64,000 nucleotides of DNA from Phallus indusiatus (lineage: Eukaryota; Basidiomycota; Agaricomycetes; Phallales; Phallaceae): contig JAQFWX010000007.1 in assembly GCA_027605045.1 (NCBI GenBank), positions 1,302,001 through 1,366,000 of the forward strand, read 5' to 3'. The position numbers and the translations under genes are program-made. How positions within the stretch are numbered: position 1 is the stretch's first letter; the number at the start of each line of letters is the position of its first letter. Positions 12,631-23,825 of this stretch are shown in pieces. Below the pieces are notes generated by a model, which saw only the letters and a program-made list of their open reading frames with translations, was not told where the DNA came from and did no database searches.

Positions 12631-14910
12631 TTCTTCAACCTCATCTTTAGAATCGACAACAACAACCTTCCGTCCCTTCATAACCTTCTTCTCCAAAACT
12701 CTCTCTCTCTCTTGCTGCTGCAACTGCACAACCTGAGCGCGCGACGTCGTAGCACTAAGACCCTTCAAAAGGTATCCGTTCAGGAATACACTGAGCGCAA
12801 GAGCGACGACGATCCATTTTGAGAGTGCCGGGTCGCGGAGAATGGATGTCCAAAATGGTGAAGGTGCGGTGGTATTAGAAGACGAAGATGAGGTGGAGGA
12901 GGAGGATGAAACGGAACGTGATGTGTGTCGAGATGACACATCCCGAGAAGCAGAAGAAGCATACGATCCCGTAAAAACGGTACCAAAGTAGTCCAACAAA
13001 CCACTAATAGGTCCAACCGGATTATTCGAAGTAGACGTAGAAGTAGACGCGATTTGAGCAGTATGCATCAAAGAAGGCGGCACAACAACCGCAACCGCCA
13101 ACGGCGGTCCAACTTTAACAACACACCCACGCTTCAGTTCCTGTTCTTCATCAACAAAAGATCCAAACGTCTGCATAACATCCTCTATCGCTTCAAAATC
13201 GACTTTGCGAGAATAAACGTCTTTATCATATCCAGATTCATCCACGACAGGAACGCCGTTACCACGTGACGATGATTTCCCGATGGTACGACCCCTGTAT
13301 CGCGCGAGTGCAACGTCCGGTGTAAGCGTGGACAGCATATTGAGCGAATGGAGCGTTAAAAAGGAAATGATTAATAACAACTTGAGTCTTCCTGCTGGAT
13401 TCTCCAATTTAGGTTTCTGTTCTGCATCAGGCTCGGAAATAGTGTGTGTAGCACTCGAATCGGAGGAGGTGGAAGTAGGAGATCTGGGAGAGCGTCTGAG
13501 TATCCCGAGGAGAGGTTGCTGTTGTACTCCGGAAGTCGAGACTTTTGAAGTCTTGCTGTTGCGACCTTCCTCCGTTAATTTAGCAATACGCCCGACTTCT
13601 ACCAGGACGGTTAAAATAGCGGCGTAAAAAGTACACAACGCCACACAATCGAGCGTCAGAATCAACGCAGCGAGCGCGCAGAATTCTCGTAATCCTGTAA
13701 CGCGGCTGTTCGCTCCTGCCAAAAGCACGGCTATTTCAATAGCAAAGTCGCGGACTATGGAAGGTGAGAATGAGTCGAGCGCTTCGAGGACGACCAAGTG
13801 GGATGGTTTAATGGGTAGCGTTTTACCATCAGAAGAGGTAGTTGTGGTTGTGGAAGAGGATGATGATGATGATGCGTTTTCAGAAGGCGCAGGAAGATGA
13901 AAATGAGGATGCGTATACACTGCACGTGCGAGTTGAAGCGCTTTATCGAAGCCGATAGCTATAACGAAGAATGGAAGAGCCTCTGATAGACAAATAGGAT
14001 CGAGAGGGATATTAAGATAGGAAGCAATAGGTAAACTGAGTATGAATGCTCCGACAGATGAACTGAGAATAGCAGTTGGAAGCCAGAGTGTTGAGCCGAG
14101 TTTACGACCTGTGAGGAAGAGACGGATAAAAGTGCCGTGCATGAGGATGTAACCCAACAAGACGACGAGAATATCGGCGCTATCAGCTCGCTATATAAAT
14201 TATTATTTAATATGCATAAAAATAAAAAAAAAGATATATATGATTTGCAAACTGACTTGAATTAAATCCCAAAAGCGAAGAACGAAAGCTCGAGCGGCAT
14301 ATGCGACCCATTTACCGCTGCGCATTTCGGCTATAGACTCGGGATTAGACGAGTGAGCGGGTTCAGCCTGAAAATGGAAGGATTGTTGAATAACGGAATG
14401 TTGCAATGCGAGAGCAGCGGACCAGGCCTCGCGGGATCCAGGCAGAAATGCCAACGTGAGTAAACGAGATTCAGGCTCGTACATGCTAAAACATTCTGCA
14501 GAGGGAGTGGTCTTGTAGCATAAACCATTCTCATAAGATAATTTGTCGTCTTGAGTTTGAATGTTTTTCGTGATGTAGGATATGAGAGCTGTTAAACCAT
14601 CGTGTGTCTCCGAGTCTGAGCTAGAGAGGTTTGTGCCGTATAAAGGTTTAAACGATATTTGAACAAGTTCGGCGGAAAAGACGTCTGTTTCTGGAACTGA
14701 GACCCACGATGAGCCTGTACGACTTGCAAAAGCGGGACGGAGGACGTGAGAAACGGTCGGAGAGGAGAGAAATGCGGAATGTTTGATAGCGTGGATTATG
14801 TGAAAGTATGCGAGTGTTGTGAAAACAAATGTCGCGACGATGGTTTCTATTGGGAATTTAGTGGAACGATAGGCCAAGGGGCGTACGAAAGAGCGAACGA
14901 TGGCGAGCAT
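10581..14910 (-). CDS. HMG1: HMG-CoA reductase
   Basis: ER-membrane enzyme that reduces HMG-CoA to mevalonate, the committed step of sterol synthesis. The N-terminal exon begins with a membrane segment. Exon 2 holds the multi-span sterol-sensing region (for example [20 protein letters not shown], near 13720), then a long low-complexity linker with an acidic run near 12610 and Pro-Val/Pro-Ala repeats near 12400. The catalytic domain carries [11 protein letters not shown] (catalytic Glu), DKKPAAINW (Lys), [13 protein letters not shown] (Asp), GTVGGGT and [12 protein letters not shown] (His, followed by the Ser phosphorylated in the animal enzyme). An intron at 11106-11047 (60 nt) has no stop and is a multiple of three; removing it restores MMEATNNNQDL. 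The C-terminus is Pro-rich. Splices lie near 14200-14160 and 12030-11950. Confidence 0.92.
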
Positions 14911-16009
14911 CGTATAAGGGAGGTGTAAGGTAGAAGGTAGAAGGAAGAGTGAAGAAAAGAGTTAGTCGGACGATTTGAATTTTTTTTTTAAAAAACCGGA
15001 TTTGGGGGGTGCTTGAGTGTGTCACTCTGCAACGGGGTTTGTTGTTTACATATACCCACGGGGGAATCATGTGGGCGTCCATGGGCACACACTCTAAACT
15101 CTGCTTTGAGACGCCCACGCGGAGAGAGCAACAGCCACAAAAGTATACGCCCGACGCACCGATAACGATAATAGTGTGTGTGCCAGAACCCAAGCAAATG
15201 ATTGGCACACCAGCAAAAAGACTGTGCCACTTACGACACACTGTGTTATTCGTCGGTCGGCCAGTAATAAACTACAATTGAATGCATCCCGGATGAACGG
15301 ATCTAAGAACGCCGGGTGCTTAATCTGTCCGACCTCCGTTTCGACGTGCATCAGAGAGGAAAGAAGGAACAAGTACAAGAACAAGGGATCTACAGCACAT
15401 CGGCGTTTTGCCACAACTAGAACTGCTGTCCTTCATATACGTCACTCCGCTCCCATCCTGTGTCGTCCTTCTCGAATTCAAGACTTGACACGGTCGGACT
15501 CCGCTCAAGTTCAAAGTTCTTCAGCATGCATCTCGTACGCACAGTCATGATACCCGTTATCACTATCACTTGCCTTATCTACAACTGATATTCTATCTCA
15601 GTTCAGGAGTAAAAATACAATTGCCAAAAACAAAAATACAAATTCCCGTGACCTGGTTTTTTTTTAGGGAGGGGAGGTTACGCCTTCCTAAATCCCCAGG
15701 TTCGATTTCCTTACCAGGGTTTATGCCGTCACTCGTGGGCACGCGCCCAGACCTACTAAACAAGTCCGTGCCAAAGATGAAGCTGATCCAAGTATACTTT
15801 TCCCTATATCTATGCCAAAATAAACTTTTGACACTGGCAATAAACTTAACAAGCACTATCAAAGCAGGCTTAAGTTGGCTCCATCTTGGAAATATTAAAT
15901 CGTTAGCACCATAAAAAGACGCGTGTACCTAACTAGTCCCCAAGTTTATGATTTTGCTATTATGAACGAGTATCCCTTTATGCTTTTTTTATCTTGCAAG
16001 ATGACATTG

Positions 16010-16138
16010 CACTGATCAATGACCTGGGGTTTCGGTTCTGAAGCACATCCCCCCATCTTGAAACCTCCAAGGCGCTTTGGAAGTTACAAGGTGAGGGGAT
16101 GTGCTTCACAGACTCGAAACTTAGGTCACTGATCAGTG
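16010..16138. repeat. long imperfect inverted repeat (hairpin)
   Basis: The left arm beginning CACTGATCAATGACCT and the reverse complement of the right arm beginning CACTGATCAGTGACCT match over about 50 nt with few differences, including the shared block GAAGCACATCCCC. The roughly 25-nt centre is itself partly self-complementary (CTCCAA / TTTGGAAG), so nearly the whole element can fold as one hairpin. The outer tip CACTGATCAGTG is palindromic. No clear target-site duplication was seen. It could be a small non-autonomous DNA element or a small-RNA precursor. Confidence 0.7.
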
Positions 16139-16390
16139 GCCAGACACCATCTCGGTAGCCAGACGCTGGTCTTATTATCATCCTATAATAATTACACAGG
16201 ACTCGGCGCTGAAAGCCATATGTAGTTGACGTATGTATGTCGTCGAGGTGGTAATGTTACTATATGCTGACCATATTCTGCTACGTGAGCATATTTAGAT
16301 GTCATCTGGCTAGGACAGGTAAAATTACTGAAGCATATACAATTAAAAGTAAAGCAGCAAGATATTAAAAATTCATATATTAAACTCCAG

Positions 16391-16407
16391 CACACACACA
16401 CACACAC
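16391..16407. repeat. CA dinucleotide microsatellite
   Basis: A short uninterrupted run of about eight CA units within the gene-poor region. Confidence 0.8.
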
Positions 16408-17947
16408 TTTCTCCGATAAAAACCAATTTCCGTAGAAGTACAATCTCCCGGCTTTCAAAAACCGTCTCAAAGATTGGTTTGAACAAAGGCTCCTCCTGGC
16501 GACGAGTGTTACCGCTCAGCTCAACTCAGCTCAGCTCATCACAAGACACATAAACTGTACTCCATAGAGCTTTAATAATCTGCGCAGTTCCCACTCCGTA
16601 CTCCGAAAGCAGGATTATGAGTAGATTACGCCGCAGAAAAAAAGGAATCCATCCGAGTGGTTTTTAATGATAAAGCAAATAGCCCATTAGGATTAAAGCT
16701 GATCTATGCTAATCTCGCATGCATAGTGAGATTGAGGGTGCTTGAACACCGCGCGAGGAGCTGAATTTCAAATTCTGGTATACGCTATCTTGATAGCTTC
16801 CATGAAACTGAGAAGACTCGGGCATTCAACGTATATTCAACGTTCAACCCGTGGCAATCTGGTTGGAACACTTTGATATCCATCGGATAAAAAGAAACTG
16901 CATTGGGAAAGAATGGTGAGTTTTGAACTCGAGAGCCCGTTAAAAATGGTATTTAAATGAAATTGCAGATCCGTGGGCGAACCATGCGAGTGAAACGGAT
17001 TTAACGATTCGTTTGGCTGAAAGCCCGGATAGAAAAGTGTGGGGGGGACCGGCGATAGTAGTGGGCGGTGCATATTATATGAAAATCAGGGAATGACGCC
17101 AGTCTTTGCGCTGAATTTAGCTCCATTAACTCGAAAGTCGCAGGTGAGAAAGCGTTTCCGGCGGAGTAGAGCAAAGTCGCAGAATACCATACATATATAT
17201 AAAATGACTCGAATAGGCTGTCTTTCTTGAGAAAAGAAGGGATACGTCGATCCAGCCAAGAGGGGGTATTCGTTGGAGCTCCAAATGAACCTTGGTTGGT
17301 ACAAGTTCATTTGCAAATTTATCGCCAGCATTGATTATGGACAAAAAAAGCTCGAATTTGTCGACTGCATACCACACATCCCCACCCCCACCGTATGTAA
17401 GGAAGAAGATCCAGACGCCTGACTTGTCACTTGAAAAAATGAATGAATTACTGACGTATAACTTGTGTTTGAATTCAATCTATCGAAATACCTCAGACTT
17501 AAAGGACCCGTGGCAGGGTGAAGATGATGATGGGCACCGCGGCCGGTGCCAAAGAGTGATGGTGTGGCACTGAATACTGAAGCCATTTGATATTCTTATT
17601 TTCTACTTACCGCGGAAATATACGAGGGACGGGGGGTGAGATTCTTCTTTTTCAGATCTGCCATGCCAGGATTAAAATCCGAGTTACATACAGTTAAAGT
17701 AATAAGCGCGCTGTGCCTTGAAAAGCATGTTCCATTTTAGACGAATGGGAGGCAAGTCCGAAGATCTTGCTGTGTTATTGGAGTCGAGTAAATCAAGGCA
17801 CATGGGGGATTGTGATTTCTGGTACTGGCGATTGGCGAACTTGTGAACTGGCTGATGATGATAGTGATGATGGTAATCAATTGCGAGGTTTGAGGGAGGG
17901 GAAAGCGAATTTTAGCCGGAAGAAGCGAGGAAGACTGACTGGCGCGT

Positions 17948-18007
17948 GGATAGACGGACGGATGGACGGATGGATGGGTAGACGGGTGGCTTGGATGGAT
18001 AAGGGTG
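17948..18007. repeat. degenerate GGAT/GGAC tandem repeat
   Basis: About 60 bp of imperfect 4-nt units (ggac, ggat, gggt). Not coding; lies in the G-alpha upstream region. Confidence 0.7.
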
Positions 18008-18676
18008 GACGCGGGTTGCAATGTGGTGTAACGAAGCAACGGGACTGGACGTTGGCAACAAGGAACAGAGAAACAGTGTGTTACATGTTATTTACTTGTT
18101 CAATGAGGTTGAACATTGAAATGTTGAAGACCGCATGGTATAATTCATTTGGTTAACCAGATAGAAGTTGATATAGAAAGAGTGTCATATGTTGCACAGA
18201 GACAGAGAGAGAGTACACAGAGAGAGTGAGTGTGCCTGGGAGAGATCCGGAGTGATGCCGTGTGCCCCTGTGCTGTGTTCCCTTTTTTCCCTCCAGTGTT
18301 CCTTAGTCAATTAAGGGGTCGAAGCCTCACAACAGCACGCCCTGGCCCCTGAATCTGAATCTGAAGAATACCTGAGCTGAATGTGTACATCGTTAAGAAA
18401 GAAATGGATGAGGCATGTCAGGCAAGGCAAGGCATCGAGGCCACTGGCTTGCCGGTTTTAGCGGGGTGCCGAAATACCACCCCACTTTTGAAACACGGTT
18501 AACACGTATTATATTATCAAAAACTCACAAGGGCCGTAGTTTCTCAGTGCATTTTATCCCCATCCCCACCCCGTGAGAATTCGCGCAAGAAAACGGGCGA
18601 CCCAATCCCAAATCTAATAGTATCAATGCTGCAAAAAGTAGTAACACATTGATGACTTAGACTATATTATTCTTTA

Positions 18677-18722
18677 TCCTATTCCTATTCCTATTCGCAG
18701 CCACCGTCCGTCCGTCCGTCCG
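18677..18722. repeat. TATTCC and CCGT tandem repeats
   Basis: Three to four units of a TATTCC-like hexamer (about 18677-18695) are followed by four to five CCGT units (18704-18722), about 90 bp before the G-alpha start. They are probably in the promoter or 5' leader. Confidence 0.75.
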
Positions 18723-18811
18723 CTACTACATACATACTACTAGCTCCATATGCCTCGTCTGTGCTAATTCAAATACAACCTCTCCTCCCCACCTGCTCGC
18801 TCTGAGAGATA

Positions 18812-20914
18812 ATGCCAGCTCGTACTCACGATTCCTCCGACGACCCTTTAACCCGCGCACTCAATGCCTCTATCGCCCAGAACGAATCCGACTCGGAACG
18901 AGATCTTCGTCTCAGGAAAGAGTCAGAGGCTCGTTCCGTCTCAGAAACAATCGACGAACTTATTAAACAAGAAAAGGCTTTATTGAAGAAGCAGCGTCCT
19001 GTCAAGATTCTTCTCCTCGGTAAACACCATCCTCCTTCATTATATACCACATATATATTCATGATATTCATGTCACCTCTGCATAGGTCAATCCGAATCC
19101 GGTACATATCCTCTCTGTGCCTGACCTTTTTAAGGGAGCTCCTTATCCTGATTCACCATCCTTTTTTTCTTCTTATATTTCCAGGAAAATCAACAGCTCT
19201 CAAGAACTTTCAGATCATACATACCCCACAAGTACGTCCGACGGTCTTTGACTTCCTCCACAGCTAACGTCAACTCACCTCAACCCACTGGGCAGGCATG
19301 GGCAGCAGAACGAATGTCATGGCGAACAGTCGTCCAACTCAACCTCATCCGCTCCATCCGAATCATCCTCGAAAAAATCCTCGACTCTTCCTCTTTATCT
19401 TCTCCATCGTCATCAACATCCCGCAGACATAGTTTACCTCTCTCTATCACCCCGGCCACCCTCGACCCGGACAGTCCTCCCGGCGAAATTAGATCCCACA
19501 GCCCTCCTCCTATATCTGTTCGTCAGAGATACTTTGAGCTTGAAGAGCGGTTACGCCCGTTACTAGCTGCAGAACGATCTCTCATTCAGCGGCTTGCTCC
19601 GGATAGAGAGTCGGGAGAGCCGACTAAACATCCCGCACCATCTCCGGCCCCATCTTCATCTTCGTCTCCATCTCCGCATCCCGCTCAATTCCGACATTCA
19701 TACAATAATGGTTACCCCTACTCACATTCACACACACATACACATGCTCATCCACACTACTCGCATTCACACTCGCACTCGCACAACTCGCACAATGCAC
19801 CAGGGAGACACCACGAAATTTCAGTAAACGCGCTTTCATCGTGGAAATACGCGCTTTCAAAGTTCGTCAGTGCCAATGGCAACGGCAGTACAGAAGGAAC
19901 AACTTCCTATTCATCAACAATTACCTCCAAAGATACGATAACAGAACTTCTCTGCTCGATGAAAGAAGATATCAGATCGCTTTGGACGGATTCTGAAGTA
20001 CGTTCGGTGATTCAAAAACGAAAGCTCAAAATCGAAGATATCTCAGGCTTGTCAGTCTCCCTTCTCCATCATCTCCCTATGGCACATCACTTACTCAAAT
20101 CGCACGCACTCTTTTTAGCTTTTTAGACGATCTAGACCGAATAGCAAGCCCAGACTACACACCCTCAGACGACGACATCCTCCGCGCCCGACTCAAAACC
20201 ATCGGCGTAACCGAATACAAATTCACCCGAGAAACACCCAACATGTTCGGCTCCGACTGGCGCATCTACGACGTCGGCGGAAGCAGAACCCAACGAGCCG
20301 CATGGGCCCCCTATTTTCAAGACGTGGACGCTATCATATTTTTAGCTCCCATAAGTGGGTTTGATCAGGTTTTGGTGGAAGATTCGAGTGTGAATCGGTT
20401 AGAGGATACGGTGCAGTTGTGGAAGCAGGTGTGCAGTCATCCGCTGCTGAGCAGGTGTCATGTTATTTTGTTTATGAATAAGACGGATTTGATGGCGAAG
20501 AAGTTGGAGGCGGGGGTTAGGTTGAGTCGGTATATTCCGTCGTTTGGGGATCGGTCTAATGATTTTAAGACGGCTTCTTCATGTGAGTTTGAGTGTTGGT
20601 TTTTTTTTTGGGAGGTGTTTTGACATGGATGATTGGGTGTAGATTTGCAGAGAAAGTTTCAAGTTATTTTTGAGAAAACGTCTCCGGAGCGACGGCCTTT
20701 TTATTGTCATATGACATCTCTTACTGTACGTTCTTCTCCTAGATTTGTTGTCTCACAACCTCATCTCTCTTTTGATTAGGATATGCACGCCTCTACTAAA
20801 GTTATTACCTCAGGTAACGTACACCGTTACATCCCGTTTCCTACGTATATGACGTTTATTACAGTCGCGGATTTGATCTTTCAAACTTATTTGCGGGATA
20901 GGAAAGTGATCTAA
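18812..20914 (+). CDS. divergent heterotrimeric G protein alpha subunit
   Basis: GTP-binding signalling protein that would couple membrane receptors to effectors. The P-loop reads GQSESGKS but is spread over three exons, the middle one 15 nt (19087-19101). The exon from about 19295 begins AWAAERMSW and continues through the helical domain, which carries a long Ser/Pro- and His-rich insertion (about 19390-19830). Switch I reads RARLKTIGVTEYKF, keeping the Arg and Thr. Switch II reads DVGGSRTQR, so the catalytic Gln of DVGGQ is Ser (codon 20282-20284). NKTDL and TSLTD guanine-binding motifs follow, and the end is YLRDRKVI. There is no Gly-2, so no N-myristoylation. It is one of the diverged G-alpha forms of basidiomycetes rather than an orthologue of a canonical fungal subunit. 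Confidence 0.85.
19087..19101 (+). other. 15-nt microexon within the G-alpha P-loop
   Basis: GTCAATCCGAATCCG lies between acceptor gcatag and donor gtacat. Joined to exon 1 (ending CTC G at 19019) and exon 3 (starting GA AAA TCA) it encodes the middle of GQSESGKS. The flanking introns are 19020-19086 and one starting at 19102. Confidence 0.8.
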
Positions 20915-23825
20915 GAAAGAGGGTCTGTTAAGGAAGGAAGGAACAGTTCGTTTGTTGTAGGAGTATCTGGTTGTTGTCTGTTTTTGTGTGTATCACTCTC
21001 TCTTATTCCTTTTATTCCCCTTATTCCTCTTTTCTCTTTTTTTCCTGTTGCTGCTGCCGCGGTTGTTGTTGTTTCTTTGAATTGAAATGCGATCAATTGC
21101 ATTAACCATGTTTTCCATGTTCCAGTTCTCAATTCTCAATTCCCAGTTCGTACGCTGTTTGTTCGTTGTTCGTCGTTTTGTGATTGTTTTACCATAGAAA
21201 AGAAAATCTTTCTCTTTTCGGTTTTTTTTTTGTTTCTTCCCCTGGGTTGGATTGAATCGGGTTGGATTTGTCTTCTTTTTTCTTTTTCTTTATTTGTTAT
21301 ATCAAAAACGAGACTACTTGTTGTTGTTGTAGTATTAAATACCGTTGGGCGTCTCGGTGTTGTTATCAACTCAAACTCAAAGGAGAAAGAAGAAAGAAAA
21401 AAGGGAAAGTAAAAAAAATTATGGATTTATTTGAAATTAGTTATGTAAGTAGGAATTCAATGGAAAGGCTTGGTTTTTTTTTTAAAGAAAAAAACTTTTT
21501 GCGCTTTGTTGCGTGACGGAAGTGTACGCGTGAAGGAACGGATCTGGAGACCATGTTTATTATATGTGTATTCAGTTGTAGGAAGTGTTTAGCGTTCAAC
21601 GAAGTTCAGGCCCAGGGTCGGTCAATTGAAAGGCATTCAAAGGAATAGGAGATTAACCATGAGGAATTAATAAAAAGAGAGAGAGACTATCATACAACGA
21701 TCTTAGAAAACACCGATTTCAGGAGGTGTATACATACATACTAAATATATTCGTATTCGAATTAGGTATGCCCTGGTATGGGCGCTGAGATGACAGGATG
21801 GGTCGGATGGAGGCAGTGAGTGAGTGGTATTGAATGGGCACTCGAGGTGCACACTCACTAGCACTGGCAGGCAGGATGATTATGAAATGCTACGAAAGCA
21901 AAAAAAAAAAAACGATTTCGTAAAATGCTGAATGCTTTTTTAGGTTCTGGCTGAGGATTGTGAGTCATTGTTTCCATTTGAATTTGAATTTGTTTTGTTT
22001 TTTTGGATGTGATCAAATTTATCGTACCGGAGATGGTTGAGATGGGCCCGAGTAATACCGTGACAGAAGTCAAAATGGGTATTACATTTTTAAGTATCGT
22101 GCCGCTGTTTAAGTATACCGTAATGCGGACATTTCATCCGCACTTTGTTTTGAGATGGTCTCCGCCTCCGAGGGCACTCGACTGACAGTGCTAGTGACTG
22201 ATTTGAGGAGAGGAGAGGAGGAGATACGGTATTAGACGCATAGTATGAATGAGTTTTGTCAAACGCTGTAGAACCTTTTTTGGTGTGCCCTGAAAATGAG
22301 AGGTCAACGTCCTATTCCAGGTGTCAGTTGGTGTTGGAAAAGAAGTCAAATCCTGATACGGGGCGCGCTATTGAACCCCATGCTATCATGGTACGCGTCC
22401 AACTAGTTGTTGGATATCGTGCTAGAGGTAGTTGAGTTCTTAAACCCCAATATACACTATGCCATTTCATAGCCGCGGATGTTTCAGCGTTCAACGTTTC
22501 AATGACATTCGCGTTTTGAGTTTCCGGAGGTATCTGGCTAGCTGACTGACGGAGGAAAGATGCGGCGTTAAATGCGCGAATGATATTTTTCCTGTTTTTG
22601 GCGCGTCCTACCGGTGAAAGTTTCGACGTTTACATGTACAGGTGACGTTCAGCTTCGAAGGCCATCCGGGGCAGCAGGTCGTATTCGGAGGAACGCATGT
22701 CTCTTGGTTTCTGTTTTCGTCTGGATTCTGCGCTCTAATTATCACCACGGCTAACGCGTCCTGTACTAGTAAGGACTCGGAGGGGTTTTTGCATAAATAC
22801 CGCGCCTTGAAGCTTGAAGCTTCAGCGCTCAGTTTTGGAGGCTATGGCAGTGGTGTGCCCAAGGTGTGTGTTGAAAAATGAATCCGGGCGGGCGCTACTA
22901 CTAGACCGCGATACCAACGTCAACGCGTCACGACCTTGGCTGAGATATCTATACCGACTATTCAAGAAATAACTACTTGCACATAGCTATCTACCGCGTG
23001 AACTTCCTTCGTTGATTCGACTCGGGATTCGGGAGTCGTTGGGGGTTTTTGCAAGTTAGATCACTATATCATAGTGTCAGTACTTGTTGTCAGAAGGTTT
23101 GAGTTTCCAACGCGCCTCGACTTGAATCTAGATGTACTAGACTCAGGGACATAATGTTTTATTGCGCGCTTTTTTTGTATCGCAATCATGGCTAACACTC
23201 CTAACGATCGTGATGCGTTCATCACCCCGCTTTACCAATGAAAACGGGGCCAGTCTATTGGCATGAAGCAATTCTTTCATCAGTCTATCTTTGACTTTCG
23301 ATCTCGCACATAGCAGTCAATGTATCTCGTCCGTATCCCACGTTGGCGTCTCAGATACAACTCGGAAAAGACGATACTATCTACCATTCTCGAACGTATA
23401 AATCAGGAGAGCATTGTTCGAAGCACGATTTGAAGCACGAATGAGAAAATATAAATATGTGCAGTTGATATACTTCACTGACTTCACTGACTTTCTTCAT
23501 AGACTGTTTCCTGGACTCCAAGAAGTTTATGCTCAATTATTCGCAGCTTGCAAACTGGGCCTTGGTCTCAATCTCTCGGCTGCACTCTCTGACTCAGACT
23601 AGGAACTGCGGGATAATGTAGATGGGCTGACCGAAGAAAATGAAGCATAGGGCGCCAATTTGGACTAAAATTCGAAGGCGGTCATCTTAGTGGCACACAT
23701 AGATAAAATTAATCACCATCTTTTTCAACTGAGATGAGGCCAATCAGAGCACCTAGTCGTGTCCCACTCGAACTTCTGTTGCATATAAATGCCTGCGGCA
23801 TAGTAGCAGCCTCTTCCCTCTGAAG
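20915..23825. other. gene-poor intergenic region
   Basis: About 2.9 kb with no supported gene. The first 600 bp are T-rich and probably the G-alpha 3' end. GA-rich and A-rich tracts occur near 21380 and 21900. A few open frames of 60-80 codons (for example 22642-22881) show no family features. A TATAAA at 23784-23789 lies 42 bp before the first DUF6533 copy. Confidence 0.5.

Larger units (their letters stand above)
14911..18811. other. gene-poor intergenic region upstream of HMGR and G-alpha
   Basis: About 3.9 kb between two divergent genes, so both promoters are here. I find no supported gene on either strand. It holds a 129-bp hairpin (16010-16138) and several simple repeats (CA at 16391, GGAT-type at 17948, CCGT at 18704, listed separately). 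A CTCAG-type run (AACTCAGCTCAGCTC) lies near 16518. The last few hundred bases before 18812 are C-rich and probably the G-alpha leader. Confidence 0.55.

Noticed and set aside
15000..15110. C-rich motifs upstream of HMGR that might be sterol response elements
   Set aside because: Only partial matches to the ATCACCCCAC consensus were found; not enough to call a site.
15700..15730. GGTTCGATTT at 15711 looks like a tRNA T-loop
   Set aside because: The flanking 5-bp stems do not pair and no acceptor, D or anticodon arm can be drawn around it.
17767..18156. Open frame of 129 codons on the plus strand upstream of G-alpha
   Set aside because: It runs through a degenerate tetranucleotide repeat, has no family features and no splice support.
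22642..22881. Open frame of 79 codons in the gene-poor region
   Set aside because: No recognisable domain, no supporting splice structure and no signal of homology.
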